From contig CAXXLS010000017.1 of assembly GCA_963677135.2 (NCBI GenBank), positions 248,001-312,000 of the forward strand: a stretch of 64,000 bases of DNA, given 5' to 3'. This DNA comes from Seleniibacterium sp963677135 (GTDB lineage: Bacteria; Desulfobacterota; Desulfuromonadia; Desulfuromonadales; Geopsychrobacteraceae). Shown piece by piece: positions 43,838 through 52,554 of this stretch. The notes under the pieces are model-generated. The model had not been told where the DNA came from. It worked only from the letters and a program-made list of their open reading frames with translations, and searched no databases. The translations under genes and the position numbers were made by a program. The first letter of the stretch is position 1; every line of letters starts with the position of its first letter.

Positions 43838-43906
43838 TAAGGAGGTGTTTCTGTGATTGAATGTAAAAGTATCCTTTTTCTTTTGCCTCCCATGTGCCGA
43901 GATTAG
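43838..43906 (+). CDS. Possible 17-codon leader ORF with very strong ribosome site
   Basis: TTAAGGAGGTG (43837-43847) is a near-perfect anti-16S match. It is followed by GTG at 43853 and a frame of 17 codons (VIECKSILFLLPPMCRD) ending in TAG at 43904-43906, 36 bases before pilD. The pilD ATG itself has no visible ribosome site. A short leader peptide or a decayed gene are both possible. Low confidence. Confidence 0.3.
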
Positions 43907-43942
43907 ATTCTATTCTGGGTGGAAACGTCTGATTGATTTTTT

Positions 43943-44722
43943 ATGGTTCTTGAAAATATCACATATCTCGTGTTCGCATTCGTCCTCGGCACCCTTATCG
44001 GTTCCTTCCTGAATGTCTGCATCTACCGTATTCCCGAAGGTGTTTCCATTGTTTCTCCGCCGTCGTCCTGCCCCAGGTGCGGCCATCGGATTCGCTGGTA
44101 TGAAAATATCCCGATTTTGAGTTATCTGGTGCTTGTCGGCAGGTGTTCGTCCTGTAAGGCACCTATTTCATTGCGCTACCCGGCTATCGAGGCGCTGACG
44201 GGGGTGCTTTTTGCTCTGGTTCTTTATTTTTTCGGTTTCAGTGCGGCGACCCTGGTTTACTGGTTGTTTGCCGCGGCCCTGGTGGTCATCACCTTTATCG
44301 ATCTCGATCATCAGATTATCCCCGACGTGATCAGCCTGCCGGGTATCCTCATCGGTTTTGTCTGCTCCTTTTTTGTCCCCTGGCTGCCCTGGCTCGATTC
44401 GCTGCTGGGCATTTTTCTTGGCGGGGGCATTCTGTTTGCCGTCGCCTGGCTTTATGAATTCCTGGCCAGGCGTGAAGGTATGGGGGGCGGTGATATCAAG
44501 CTGCTGGCCATGCTCGGAGCGTTTCTGGGCTGGAAAGCCGTTCTGCCGGTGATTTTTCTGGCGTCCCTGGCGGGAACCCTGGTTGGTGTACCGGTCATGG
44601 TCATGCAGAAACAGGACAGCCGGCTTGCCATCCCTTTTGGACCTTTTCTGGCTTTCGCCGGATTGGTTTATCTTTTATGGGGCGAACAAATGATCCATTG
44701 GTATTTAAATTTATTTCGATAA
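43943..44722 (+). CDS. pilD: Prepilin peptidase / N-methyltransferase PilD
   Basis: Inner-membrane aspartyl protease that cuts prepilin leaders and methylates the new N-terminus. 259 residues. The zinc site is C43/C46 (CPRCG) and C68/C71 (CSSCK). Catalytic Asp residues are in FIDLDHQIIPD (about 120-122) and GMGGGDIKLL (D184). Six to eight membrane segments. The enzyme should process PilA and all the minor pilins in this window. No good ribosome site is seen before the ATG. Confidence 0.95.
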   Translation: MVLENITYLVFAFVLGTLIGSFLNVCIYRIPEGVSIVSPPSSCPRCGHRIRWYENIPILSYLVLVGRCSSCKAPISLRYPAIEALTGVLFALVLYFFGFSAATLVYWLFAAALVVITFIDLDHQIIPDVISLPGILIGFVCSFFVPWLPWLDSLLGIFLGGGILFAVAWLYEFLARREGMGGGDIKLLAMLGAFLGWKAVLPVIFLASLAGTLVGVPVMVMQKQDSRLAIPFGPFLAFAGLVYLLWGEQMIHWYLNLFR

Positions 44723-44842
44723 CTGATTGGAAATAAATTCTTTTTGTGGAGATATCGAGACACTGGAAAAAAGAGCGCAAAAAAAATATTGAAATTAACG
44801 TCTTTTTTTTGGTGTTTATTTATTGGTTTTGTCTTAATATTC

Positions 44843-44870
44843 TTGACAATAGCATTCACTGACCTATAAT
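44843..44870 (+). promoter_or_regulatory. Consensus sigma-70 promoter before the HTH gene and pilM
   Basis: TTGACA (44843-44848), 16-bp spacer, TATAAT (44865-44870): exact consensus hexamers. Transcription would start near 44877 and read through the small HTH gene into pilM-N-O-P-Q. It lies in an A+T-rich stretch after pilD. Confidence 0.9.
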
Positions 44871-44911
44871 TATGCACAATTTAAATATAAATGCATGATG
44901 AGGTATCCTGA

Positions 44912-45112
44912 ATGCAAAAAAATCATGTCAGGGACATTCGCGAATCATTACTGATGAGCAAAGCCGAACTGGCGAGGAAGGCTGACGTGTCTCCCTTGAC
45001 AATCACGCGGATCGAGCGTGGTTATCCCTGTCGCATGGAAACTATGCGTAAAATCATACTGGCCTTAGGGCTCAAGCTGACAGACAAGGCCAAGGTATTT
45101 CCGGAGGGGTGA
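44912..45112 (+). CDS. Small XRE-type HTH protein upstream of pilM
   Basis: 66 residues, made almost wholly of one lambda-repressor-like HTH: VRDIRESLLMSKAELARKAD, then VSPLTITRIERGYPC. The recognition helix is in VSPLTITRIERG. Its position, just after a consensus promoter and 75 bases before pilM, suggests it may control its own transcription and the pilMNOPQ operon. I recall a similar small HTH gene ahead of pilM in relatives, but not a tested function. Confidence 0.85.
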   Translation: MQKNHVRDIRESLLMSKAELARKADVSPLTITRIERGYPCRMETMRKIILALGLKLTDKAKVFPEG

Positions 45113-45187
45113 AGTAGCAGGTATCAGGTCTTCCTTCCTCTTTTTCTTTATGTCGCAACTTTGGACTCTTTTCGGACTGGATAAGAC

Positions 45188-46246
45188 ATGTTCGCCTCGA
45201 AAAAAGACATTGTCGGTATTGATATCGGTTCAAGCGCAGTTAAAATCGTACGTTTGCGCCCGTCTCGCGGAACTTTTCACCTCGTCAATCTCGGGATTAT
45301 GCCACTGAGCCCCGAAACCATTGTCGATAATGCCATCATGGATTCTGGTGCGGTTGTTGCGACCATCAAGAATCTGCTGACCTCGATGAAGGTCAAGACC
45401 CGGAATGTGGCCACCTCCGTATCAGGCCATTCCGTCATTATCCGGAAAATCACTCTGCCCCTTATGTCCGAATCGGAGCTGGAATCGTCCATCCAGTGGG
45501 AGGCTGAGCAATACATCCCCTTTGACATTTCCGAAGTGAATATCGATTTCCAGATTCTCGGGCCCGATGAAAAAGACCCCTCCCAGATGAACGTCATGCT
45601 GGTTGCCGCCAAGAAAGATTTTGTCGATGACTATACGGCGGTTTTCACCGATGCCGGCCTGGAGCCGATGGTCATGGATATCGACTGTTTTGCCGTCGAG
45701 AACATGTTTGACTACAATTACGGTTTTGTCGAGGGTGAGGTCGTGGCCCTGGTTGACCTGGGGGCCAGCGCGACCAGCGTCAACGTGCTGAAGGGGAATG
45801 TCTCCGTGTTTACCCGGGATCTGCAGGCTGGAGGGTACCTGATCAACCAGGAACTGCAGAAACGGCTTGGCATCAGCAGCGAACAGGCGGAGCAGGCCAA
45901 GCTCGGGTATCGCGATTTTGACGATGTCGAGGCCGACGCCATTGACGATATCCTGGATGACGCCATCGAAAACCTCGTTCAGGAGGTGCAGCGGTCTCTT
46001 GATTTCTTTGCGGCCACCTCCAGCGAAGACAAGATTTCCAAGGTTTACCTGACGGGAGGGACCTCCTGCTCAGAAAAATTCCGCCAGAAATTGGAGGAGC
46101 GGCTCGAAATCCCGAACGAAGTGGTGAATCCTTTCCGCAATGTCACTGTCAATCAGAAAGAGTTCGACCCGGAATACCTTGAGGCTGTCGGTCCGATGTT
46201 TTCGGTGGCAACGGGTCTGGCCATGAGGAAGGTGGGTGACAAATGA
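45188..46246 (+). CDS. pilM: Type IV pilus assembly protein PilM (actin-like)
   Basis: Cytoplasmic FtsA-like ATPase that binds the N-terminal tail of PilN and couples the alignment complex to the motor. 352 residues. ATP-binding phosphate-1 motif DIVGIDIGSSAVKIVRL (about 8-24), phosphate-2 VALVDLGASATSVNV and adenosine motif KVYLTGGTSCSEKF. The ATG overlaps nothing upstream; the stop overlaps the pilN start by four bases. Confidence 0.95.
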   Translation: MFASKKDIVGIDIGSSAVKIVRLRPSRGTFHLVNLGIMPLSPETIVDNAIMDSGAVVATIKNLLTSMKVKTRNVATSVSGHSVIIRKITLPLMSESELESSIQWEAEQYIPFDISEVNIDFQILGPDEKDPSQMNVMLVAAKKDFVDDYTAVFTDAGLEPMVMDIDCFAVENMFDYNYGFVEGEVVALVDLGASATSVNVLKGNVSVFTRDLQAGGYLINQELQKRLGISSEQAEQAKLGYRDFDDVEADAIDDILDDAIENLVQEVQRSLDFFAATSSEDKISKVYLTGGTSCSEKFRQKLEERLEIPNEVVNPFRNVTVNQKEFDPEYLEAVGPMFSVATGLAMRKVGDK

Positions 46247-46794
46247 TAAGAATCAACCTGTTGCCGGTCAGGGCGGCCCAGAAGCAGCAGCGACTGCGGG
46301 CTCAGCTCTCCGTGTTTTTTCTCTGTCTGATCCTGGTATTCATTGCCTGCGGGGCCCTCTATGTCCAGAAGAAATCGGCGATCGCCGGGGTGAAAGCCGA
46401 GATCGCGGACATTGAAGCTCAAAACCGCGCTCTGCAGAAAAAAATCGGCCAGGTCAAGGATTTTGAAAAGAAAAAGGCGGACCTCGAGAAGAAGCTTGAG
46501 GTTCTTGCCAACCTCAAGGCCAACAAGTCCGGTCCCGTTCACCTGCTCGATCAGCTCAGCTCCGCGTTGCCTGACGAACTCTGGCTGACAAGTTTCAAGG
46601 AAACCGGCGGCCGCATTACCCTGTCCGGTATTGCCGATACGGAAAAAACCGTTGCGCTGTTTATGAAGAATCTGGATGCGTCTCCGTATTATCAGCGGAT
46701 TGAGCTTACTGTAACGGAACAAACCAAGGTTGGGGATAAGAAGATGCAGAAGTTTACTCTGGACTGTAACGTCGAATCTCCTTCTTCAAAATAG
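46243..46794 (+). CDS. pilN: Type IV pilus assembly protein PilN
   Basis: Inner-membrane protein of the alignment complex. 183 residues. It starts with MIRINLLPVR, the conserved cytoplasmic PilM-binding motif (INLLP). One TM segment follows (LSVFFLCLILVFIACGALYV), then a coiled coil (residues about 45-95), then a ferredoxin-like periplasmic domain with LPDELWLTSFKETGGRITLS. It overlaps pilM by four bases. Confidence 0.95.
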   Translation: MIRINLLPVRAAQKQQRLRAQLSVFFLCLILVFIACGALYVQKKSAIAGVKAEIADIEAQNRALQKKIGQVKDFEKKKADLEKKLEVLANLKANKSGPVHLLDQLSSALPDELWLTSFKETGGRITLSGIADTEKTVALFMKNLDASPYYQRIELTVTEQTKVGDKKMQKFTLDCNVESPSSK

Positions 46795-46807
46795 GCGGGA
46801 TGCTGCA

Positions 46808-47422
46808 ATGAATGCTAGAGTCGAAAGAATTTTGAATCTGCCAGCGTATCAGCGTTTTCTGATTATCGTCATCATTATGGCGTTGATTGCCGCCGGTTTC
46901 TATTTTTTGCTTTACCAGGCTCAGATAGAGGAGCATGAGCGCCTGCTGTCTCAGCAGGCCAGAGCCAGGGTTCAGCTGGAAAAGAATCAGAAAATCGCCA
47001 ATAACCTGGAGGTTTACAAAGCCGAATACGAAAAGATGCAGGCCCGGCTTGAGGAAGCTCTAGATGAATTGCCTTTGGAAAGGGAAATTCCGAATCTGCT
47101 TACCGGTATCGGGACCCTGGCCAAACAGAGGGGGCTCGAAATTGTTCGGTTCAAACCCGAAAGTGAAGTGATCAAAGACTTTTATGCCGAAGTCCCCGTC
47201 GATCTGAAGCTGGCCGGTTCCTACCACCAGGCCGGCGCGTTCTTCGATTCCATCAGCAAGATGGAGCGGATCGTCAACATCCAGGGACTCACCCTTGGCA
47301 GCCCCAAGGAGGTTGATGGCCGGACTTCTTTGACCATCGATTGTCGTGCTGTGACTTTCCGTTTTGTCGAAACGCCACCGGCTCCCGCAGGCAAGAATCA
47401 GAAGAAAGGCGGTAAGAGGTGA
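46808..47422 (+). CDS. pilO: Type IV pilus assembly protein PilO
   Basis: Inner-membrane partner of PilN. 204 residues: short cytoplasmic N-terminus, TM segment (FLIIVIIMALIAAGFYFLLY), coiled coil (QIEEHERLLSQQARARVQLE...), and a periplasmic PilO domain with LPLEREIPNLLTGIGTLAKQ and VDLKLAGSYHQAGAFFDSIS. The ATG at 46808 was chosen over the frame opening at 46730, which would overlap pilN. Its stop overlaps the pilP start by one base. Confidence 0.95.
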   Translation: MNARVERILNLPAYQRFLIIVIIMALIAAGFYFLLYQAQIEEHERLLSQQARARVQLEKNQKIANNLEVYKAEYEKMQARLEEALDELPLEREIPNLLTGIGTLAKQRGLEIVRFKPESEVIKDFYAEVPVDLKLAGSYHQAGAFFDSISKMERIVNIQGLTLGSPKEVDGRTSLTIDCRAVTFRFVETPPAPAGKNQKKGGKR

Positions 47423-47967
47423 TGAGAGCACGTTTCCTGACGATCCCGATTGGATTGCTTCTCGTGATGATGGCGCTATCGCCGTCCGCACTGATGGCGC
47501 AGAATGCCACTGACGGCGACGCCCCTGCCACAGTCGCTTCTGTTGCTCCGCCACCTGACGATACCTTTGTTTACAGTCCTCAAGGGCGCAGGGATCCTTT
47601 CGAACCCCTGGTGACCAAAGAACCGATCATTGCTGAAGTTGTCAAAAAGGTCGTCCGTCCGGAAAGTCTGAAAGGGCCGCTTGAAAAATACGAATTGAAA
47701 CAGTTCCGGCTGCTCGCCATCATGGTTGTCAGGGGGATCCCCCATGCCATGGTCAAGGCGCCCGACGGAAAGAGCTATACGGTCAAGGTCGACGATTTCA
47801 TCGGTATGAATGGCGGGATCGTCAAGGATATTCAGACCAAGATTGTCGATATCGACGAGAACGGCATGCGCATCGAGAAGAGCCCTGACCGGATCGTCGT
47901 CGAGGAAGCCGGCATTGACAGTGTGACCGGCAAGGAAATTGTTGATTACCGTTATATCGTTATGTAA
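47422..47967 (+). CDS. pilP: Type IV pilus assembly protein PilP
   Basis: Periplasmic protein linking PilNO to the secretin PilQ. 181 residues. The signal peptide (about 1-25, LLLVMMALSPSALMAQ) has no lipobox Cys, unlike Pseudomonas PilP, which is a lipoprotein. The C-terminal PilP domain shows YSPQGRRDPFEPLV, LEKYELKQFRLLAIMV and GKSYTVKVDDFIGMNGGIV. It overlaps the pilO stop and is followed by pilQ. Confidence 0.93.
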   Translation: MRARFLTIPIGLLLVMMALSPSALMAQNATDGDAPATVASVAPPPDDTFVYSPQGRRDPFEPLVTKEPIIAEVVKKVVRPESLKGPLEKYELKQFRLLAIMVVRGIPHAMVKAPDGKSYTVKVDDFIGMNGGIVKDIQTKIVDIDENGMRIEKSPDRIVVEEAGIDSVTGKEIVDYRYIVM

Positions 47968-48025
47968 GACAGTTTGAATTCGCTGTTGATTGTTTGTGCA
48001 CGATTGACTTTTTAGGGGAAATGAT

Positions 48026-50152
48026 ATGAGAAGAAGCGCGGTGCTCCTCAGTACACTATGGATGATTTTTTCGGTTGCACTGGTGACGCAGGTTTACGCG
48101 GCAGAGTCACTCTCGGTGATGAACGTGTCTGCCAAAAAAGTCGTCCTGTCCGCAACGGCGGGGATCGAACAGGCTAAGTATTTTACCCTCGATTCTCCCA
48201 AGCGGCTGGTTGTCGATCTTTATGGCGTCACCCCCGGTGATCACGACAGATCAACAGCGTTGACCGATGGTTTCAAGCTTCTTCGCAGCGGTCCCCTGGA
48301 AAATCGGACTCGTTTTGTCTTTGATGTCGAAGGCGGTGTTTTCCCGACCTTCAATGTCGACGTCCAGATGGATAAGGTGGTCGTGACCTGGGAGCGTTCA
48401 CAGCAAAGCACCATCGATGCCATGGCTGAGCCGGAGGTTGCCGGAAAAGCGAAGATCACCGCTATCGATTTCAGCTCTGAAGGCGGCCAATCCAAACTGA
48501 ACATCACCATGGATGGCGCGGCCGAAGCGACCAAGCCGGTCCAGGACGGGCGCAGAATCCAGTTTTCCATCAGGAACACGACCCTGCCCAGAGCCTTGAG
48601 GCGGGTCTTTGATACCTTGTCTTTCCCCAGCGCTATTTATTCGGCCACTCCATATCTGGTCAATGCCGGAGGGAACCCGGTTGTCCGCTTCGTGGTTCTG
48701 TTGAAAGGGGATCAGCCCTATCAACTGACCAGGTCCGCAACCGGTTATACTTTTTCCGTTGTTGACGGCGAATTTGCCAATGCGGCTCCCGCAATTACCG
48801 GGACCCTGCCGATCTCTGCCGGGGAGGAGCCAGCCGTTCCCGTGATTACCTCACCAGCCTACCAGGCGGCAGAAGTTCAGGGTGGAGACATGGCGGCGTA
48901 TGCACCGGTCATTGTTGAGGGCGGCCCGCAACCGACCAAGAAATACACCGGCGAAAAAACCTCTCTGGTATTCGACAATGCCGATATTCGCGACATTCTG
49001 CGTCTGATCGCCGAAATCAGCGATCTGAACATTATCGCTTCCGATGAGGTCAAGGGGAATGTGACCCTGCGTCTCATCGACGTCCCCTGGGATCAGGCCC
49101 TCGACCTGATTCTCGATGTCACCGGTCTTGGTATGGTGCAGGAGGGGAACGTGGTCAGGGTTCTTCCGAAAGAGACCATCCGTTCCATGAAGGAAGCGGA
49201 ACTGACGGCCAAAAGTTCTCAGGAAAAGCTTGAGCCTCTGACCACCGAGGTCGTGACCGTCAGTTATGCCGATCTGAAAAGCGTTTCCGGGCCGGTCAAG
49301 GAAATCCTCAGTGACCGGGGAACCGTGACCCCTGATGATCGGAACAAGTACCTGATCATCACCGATATCCCCCCGCGGATCGAAAAAGCCAAGGAATTGA
49401 TCACCATTCTTGATACTCCGGAGCGGCAGGTTCTCATTGAGGCCAGGATTGTCGAGGTGAATTCGACCTACAGCCGTGACCTGGGCGTCAACTGGGGCCT
49501 CGACTACACCAACCAGGGCACCTATGTTGAAGATGCCGGTATCGGCCTGGGCGGAAACTTCCTGGTCGACCTGCCTGCCGGAGCGGGGTCGGCGGCAGCT
49601 GATGCCGGTCTGGCCGCCGGGATTACTCTCGGTCGCATCGGTATCGACCGGACCATTCTCGATCTGCGCATTTCCGCCCTGCAGACGACCGGAAAGCTGA
49701 AAATCGTTTCTCAGCCGAAGGTGACGACCCTGAATGGAGAAAAGGCGACCATCAGCCAGGGGACCACGATTCCTTACGAAACGACCAGCTCGGAAGGGAC
49801 CAAAACCGAATTTGTCAGCGCCGAGCTGAAATTGGAGGTCACCCCGGTGATCAACCCCGATGATTCCATCATCATGGAAGTTCTGACCACCAATGATTCT
49901 CCTTCGACCACGACCGGGGCCGATGCTCCCAGCATCGATACCAAGAAGGCTGAAACGAAAGTTCTCCTTCATGACGGCGAAACCACGGTTATCGGGGGGA
50001 TCTTCGTAGAAAATGTCTCGGAAGGGGACAGCGGAACTCCGTGGCTGATGGACATCCCGCTTCTCGGGTACCTGTTCAAGTCCAACACCAAGTCGACCTC
50101 GCGTGCGGAACTGCTGATTTTTATAACCCCACGGATTGTCAGAGATAATTGA
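48026..50152 (+). CDS. pilQ: Type IV pilus secretin PilQ
   Basis: Outer-membrane gated channel for the pilus. 708 residues. Signal peptide (about 1-25), two AMIN domains that bind peptidoglycan (about 30-130 and 150-260), a short linker, an STN domain (LVFDNADIRDILRLIAEISD...), an NHR/N1 domain, and the C-terminal secretin with RQVLIEARIVEVNSTYSRDL and GGIFVENVSEGDSGTPWLMD, ending ELLIFITPRIV. Last gene of the pilMNOPQ operon; a terminator follows. Confidence 0.96.
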   Translation: MRRSAVLLSTLWMIFSVALVTQVYAAESLSVMNVSAKKVVLSATAGIEQAKYFTLDSPKRLVVDLYGVTPGDHDRSTALTDGFKLLRSGPLENRTRFVFDVEGGVFPTFNVDVQMDKVVVTWERSQQSTIDAMAEPEVAGKAKITAIDFSSEGGQSKLNITMDGAAEATKPVQDGRRIQFSIRNTTLPRALRRVFDTLSFPSAIYSATPYLVNAGGNPVVRFVVLLKGDQPYQLTRSATGYTFSVVDGEFANAAPAITGTLPISAGEEPAVPVITSPAYQAAEVQGGDMAAYAPVIVEGGPQPTKKYTGEKTSLVFDNADIRDILRLIAEISDLNIIASDEVKGNVTLRLIDVPWDQALDLILDVTGLGMVQEGNVVRVLPKETIRSMKEAELTAKSSQEKLEPLTTEVVTVSYADLKSVSGPVKEILSDRGTVTPDDRNKYLIITDIPPRIEKAKELITILDTPERQVLIEARIVEVNSTYSRDLGVNWGLDYTNQGTYVEDAGIGLGGNFLVDLPAGAGSAAADAGLAAGITLGRIGIDRTILDLRISALQTTGKLKIVSQPKVTTLNGEKATISQGTTIPYETTSSEGTKTEFVSAELKLEVTPVINPDDSIIMEVLTTNDSPSTTTGADAPSIDTKKAETKVLLHDGETTVIGGIFVENVSEGDSGTPWLMDIPLLGYLFKSNTKSTSRAELLIFITPRIVRDN

Positions 50153-50173
50153 CACGTCTCTAATGGTTAAAGG

Positions 50174-50202
50174 AAGGGCAGGGAGACCTGCCCTTTTTTT
50201 TT
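50174..50202 (+). terminator. Rho-independent terminator after pilQ
   Basis: A 9-bp stem AAGGGCAGG / CCTGCCCTT, loop GAGA, then a T-run. It lies 16-50 bases before aroB, so aroB may depend on read-through or its own start site. Confidence 0.9.
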
Positions 50203-50218
50203 CAAAAATGGATCAGTT

Positions 50219-51298
50219 ATGGCAGAGATAATTACCGTTCCCCTGGGTGATCGCAGTTATCCGATTATTATCGGATCCGATATTCTCGACCTGCTGGGGA
50301 GAAAACTCGAGGATGTCGGCTTTCCCAAACGGGTGGCAGTCATCTCCAATCCCACCATCGATGCGCTTTATGGTGACCGAATTGTTGAGAGTCTGACTGC
50401 GAAAGGGTTCAATGTCCTCAGATATAATGTTCCCGATGGCGAAGAGTATAAAAATCTCGAGACCCTGCACGGGATTTACGATGCTCTGATCGGTCACCAT
50501 TTTGACCGCGGTTCCGGAATCATTGCCCTGGGGGGCGGTGTCGTCGGGGATATGGCCGGCTATGCCGCGGCGACCTTTCTCCGCGGAATTCCTTATGCCC
50601 AGGTTCCTACCACCGTTCTGTCCCAGGTCGATAGCTCGGTGGGCGGAAAAACGGCCGTCAACCATCCCCTGGGGAAGAATCTCATTGGAGCCTTTTATCA
50701 GCCGGAACTTGTTCTGATCGACATCGACACCCTGAATACCCTTGAAGAGCGCGAAGTCTCCGCCGGGCTTGCAGAAGTCGTCAAATACGGGGTGACCTTT
50801 GATGCTCACTTTTTTGAGTGGCTTGAAGATAATGTCTCCAGGCTGAGAACCCGTGATCCCGAAGCACTGATTTTTGCCATTAAAAAAGCCTGTCAGTTAA
50901 AGGCGGATATCGTCGCCAGGGATGAGAAGGAAGGCTCGGTCCGTGCGTTTCTCAACTATGGACACACTTTCGGACATGCCGTCGAGAGCCTGGCCGGCTA
51001 CGGGCAATGGAAGCATGGCGAAGCGGTTGCCGTGGGAATGGTGATTGCCGCGCAACTTGCCATGAAGGCAGGGCTCTGTGCCGACGAGGATGTGGCGCGG
51101 ATCTCTACCCTGTTACAGCAACTCGATCTTCCTGTCGTTCCACCGGCCTATCCTCTTTCGGCCTATGTCGAATCGATGCTGCGCGATAAAAAAGTGCGAG
51201 CCGGGCAATTGACCATGGTTCTGAATGTCGGAATCGGGCAGGCCGAGCTCAGGCAGGTAAACGATTTACAGAAGCAATTGGCTGACGTACTTGTTTAG
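50219..51298 (+). CDS. aroB: 3-dehydroquinate synthase
   Basis: Second step of the shikimate pathway. 359 residues; NAD-binding GGGVVGDMAGYAAATFLRGI, zinc and active-site residues in VDSSVGGKTAVNHPLGKNLI, and NYGHTFGHAVESL with the His metal ligand, then HGEAVAVGM. The ribosome site before the ATG is weak. It is often found next to pilMNOPQ in bacteria. The TPR gene starts 17 bases later. Confidence 0.96.
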   Translation: MAEIITVPLGDRSYPIIIGSDILDLLGRKLEDVGFPKRVAVISNPTIDALYGDRIVESLTAKGFNVLRYNVPDGEEYKNLETLHGIYDALIGHHFDRGSGIIALGGGVVGDMAGYAAATFLRGIPYAQVPTTVLSQVDSSVGGKTAVNHPLGKNLIGAFYQPELVLIDIDTLNTLEEREVSAGLAEVVKYGVTFDAHFFEWLEDNVSRLRTRDPEALIFAIKKACQLKADIVARDEKEGSVRAFLNYGHTFGHAVESLAGYGQWKHGEAVAVGMVIAAQLAMKAGLCADEDVARISTLLQQLDLPVVPPAYPLSAYVESMLRDKKVRAGQLTMVLNVGIGQAELRQVNDLQKQLADVLV

Positions 51299-51315
51299 AT
51301 TCTCATGAGGTGATT

Positions 51316-52191
51316 ATGACGACCGATCAACAAAGTTCTCTTCTGGGAAAAATCGCGGCTTATACCGAAATCCTGATCAAGGACCCCAACTCGACAATAT
51401 TTGTTTCCCTTGCCGAAACCTACCGGAAGATGGGATTGTTTGACGATGCCATGCAGATTTTAAGCAAGGGGATGGAGAAATTTCCCGACCTGGCCTCGGC
51501 TCATATCGTCCTGGGTCGGATTCAGTGTCAGCAGGGCGATTTCTCGGCGTCGACGGCAAGCTTTGAAAAGGCCCTCGATCTTGATCCCGAAAACCTGGCC
51601 GCCCTGGTGGGTTATGCCCGGGTCAAAATTCTCCTGGAACAGTATGAAGATGCCAGGAAGGTCCTGATGACGGCCAGGGAGCTCAGTCCTGCCGATCCGG
51701 TCATCAACAAGTTGATTTTATCTCTGCCCGAGGCCGAACCGGCAACCGAGCCGGATGAAGAAGAGGCCCTGCCGGAGGAGGATGCCGCTGACGCGCCCGG
51801 CGTCCCGACGCCCCTTGTATCCGTTACCATCGCTGATCTTTATATGAAGCAGGGGCTGCACGAGGACGCCCTTAAGATCTATCGGGAACTGTCCGTGCGG
51901 GAGCCTGACAATCTTGATCTCAGACGGAAAATCAAAGACCTTGAAAAACTGATGTCAGGCGAGACAGCTGAAGAGGTCGCTGAAGAGGTCGCTGAAGAGG
52001 TCGCTGAGCCGAAGGATGCCACTGTAGACGCCGATGACACTGATTCGGCTGTTTCAGAACCTGAGCTGACGGAGATGGCCGAAGCCGGGGGGAGCGAGGT
52101 TGACTTGGTGCAACCCTCTGGAGAAGAACCTGTTCTGGCAGTTTTGAATCGCTGGTTGACCAATATTGAAAAAAGGAGGGAACATGTTTAA
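51316..52191 (+). CDS. TPR-repeat protein with acidic C-terminal tail
   Basis: Cytoplasmic protein of 291 residues, no signal peptide. About five TPR hairpins: LAETYRKMGLFDDAMQILSK, AHIVLGRIQCQQGDFSASTA, ALVGYARVKILLEQYEDARK and, after an acidic linker, IADLYMKQGLHEDALKIYRE. The tail has AEEVAEEVAEEVAE encoded by three 12-bp repeats. It overlaps the following roadblock gene by eight bases and shares its ribosome site region, so the two products probably act together. The partner and role are unknown; position after pilMNOPQ-aroB hints at a link to pili or polarity. Confidence 0.8.
   Translation: MTTDQQSSLLGKIAAYTEILIKDPNSTIFVSLAETYRKMGLFDDAMQILSKGMEKFPDLASAHIVLGRIQCQQGDFSASTASFEKALDLDPENLAALVGYARVKILLEQYEDARKVLMTARELSPADPVINKLILSLPEAEPATEPDEEEALPEEDAADAPGVPTPLVSVTIADLYMKQGLHEDALKIYRELSVREPDNLDLRRKIKDLEKLMSGETAEEVAEEVAEEVAEPKDATVDADDTDSAVSEPELTEMAEAGGSEVDLVQPSGEEPVLAVLNRWLTNIEKRREHV
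51967..52002 (+). repeat. Three tandem 12-bp repeats inside the TPR gene
   Basis: GCTGAAGAGGTC is present three times in a row (51967-51978, 51979-51990, 51991-52002), with partial copies at the edges. Each unit adds AEEV in frame. Slippage would change length without a frameshift. Confidence 0.9.
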
Positions 52192-52540
52192 AGAGACTCT
52201 GGAGAAAATCGTGACCAGCTGCTCCGGGGGACGGGGGGGCATTCTTATGGGGTTCGACGGCATCGCTATCGATCATTTCATACCGGATGAACTGGCCGTC
52301 GACCTGAATCTGGTTGGCATAGAGTACAGTAATATCTCTAAGGAAATCAGCCGGGCCGCCGATATTCTCAAACTAGGCGCATTAAATGAAGTGTCCATCA
52401 AGACGGACAGTTTTTTCGTGATCCTCAATGTTCTCACCGAGGAGTATTTTGTGGCGCTGATTGTTGATCGTAACGGCAACTACGGCCAGGGCCGCTACCT
52501 GCTCAATCGGGAAGCTCCCGGCCTGCGTGCCGAACTCTGA
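52184..52540 (+). CDS. Roadblock/LC7-domain protein (MglB-like)
   Basis: 118 residues forming a single roadblock/LC7 fold: start FKETLEKIVTSCSGGRGGIL, middle GFDGIAIDHF, then SKEISRAADILKLGALNEVS and VILNVLTEEYFVALIVDRNG. Bacterial relatives include MglB, the GTPase-activating partner of the small GTPase MglA that sets the active pole for T4P in Myxococcus. No MglA gene is in the window. AAGGAGGG lies before the ATG. It overlaps the TPR gene by eight bases. Confidence 0.82.
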   Translation: MFKETLEKIVTSCSGGRGGILMGFDGIAIDHFIPDELAVDLNLVGIEYSNISKEISRAADILKLGALNEVSIKTDSFFVILNVLTEEYFVALIVDRNGNYGQGRYLLNREAPGLRAEL

Positions 52541-52554
52541 TTCTGACGGCGGCT

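Noticed and set aside
43648..43860. 70-codon frame across the end of the TPR-like gene
   Set aside because: It starts within the previous gene in another frame, and has no family motif. The strong ribosome site near its end belongs to the short downstream frame.
48851..50155. 434-codon minus-strand open frame
   Set aside because: Antisense to the secretin half of pilQ; low-complexity, no family features and no ribosome site.
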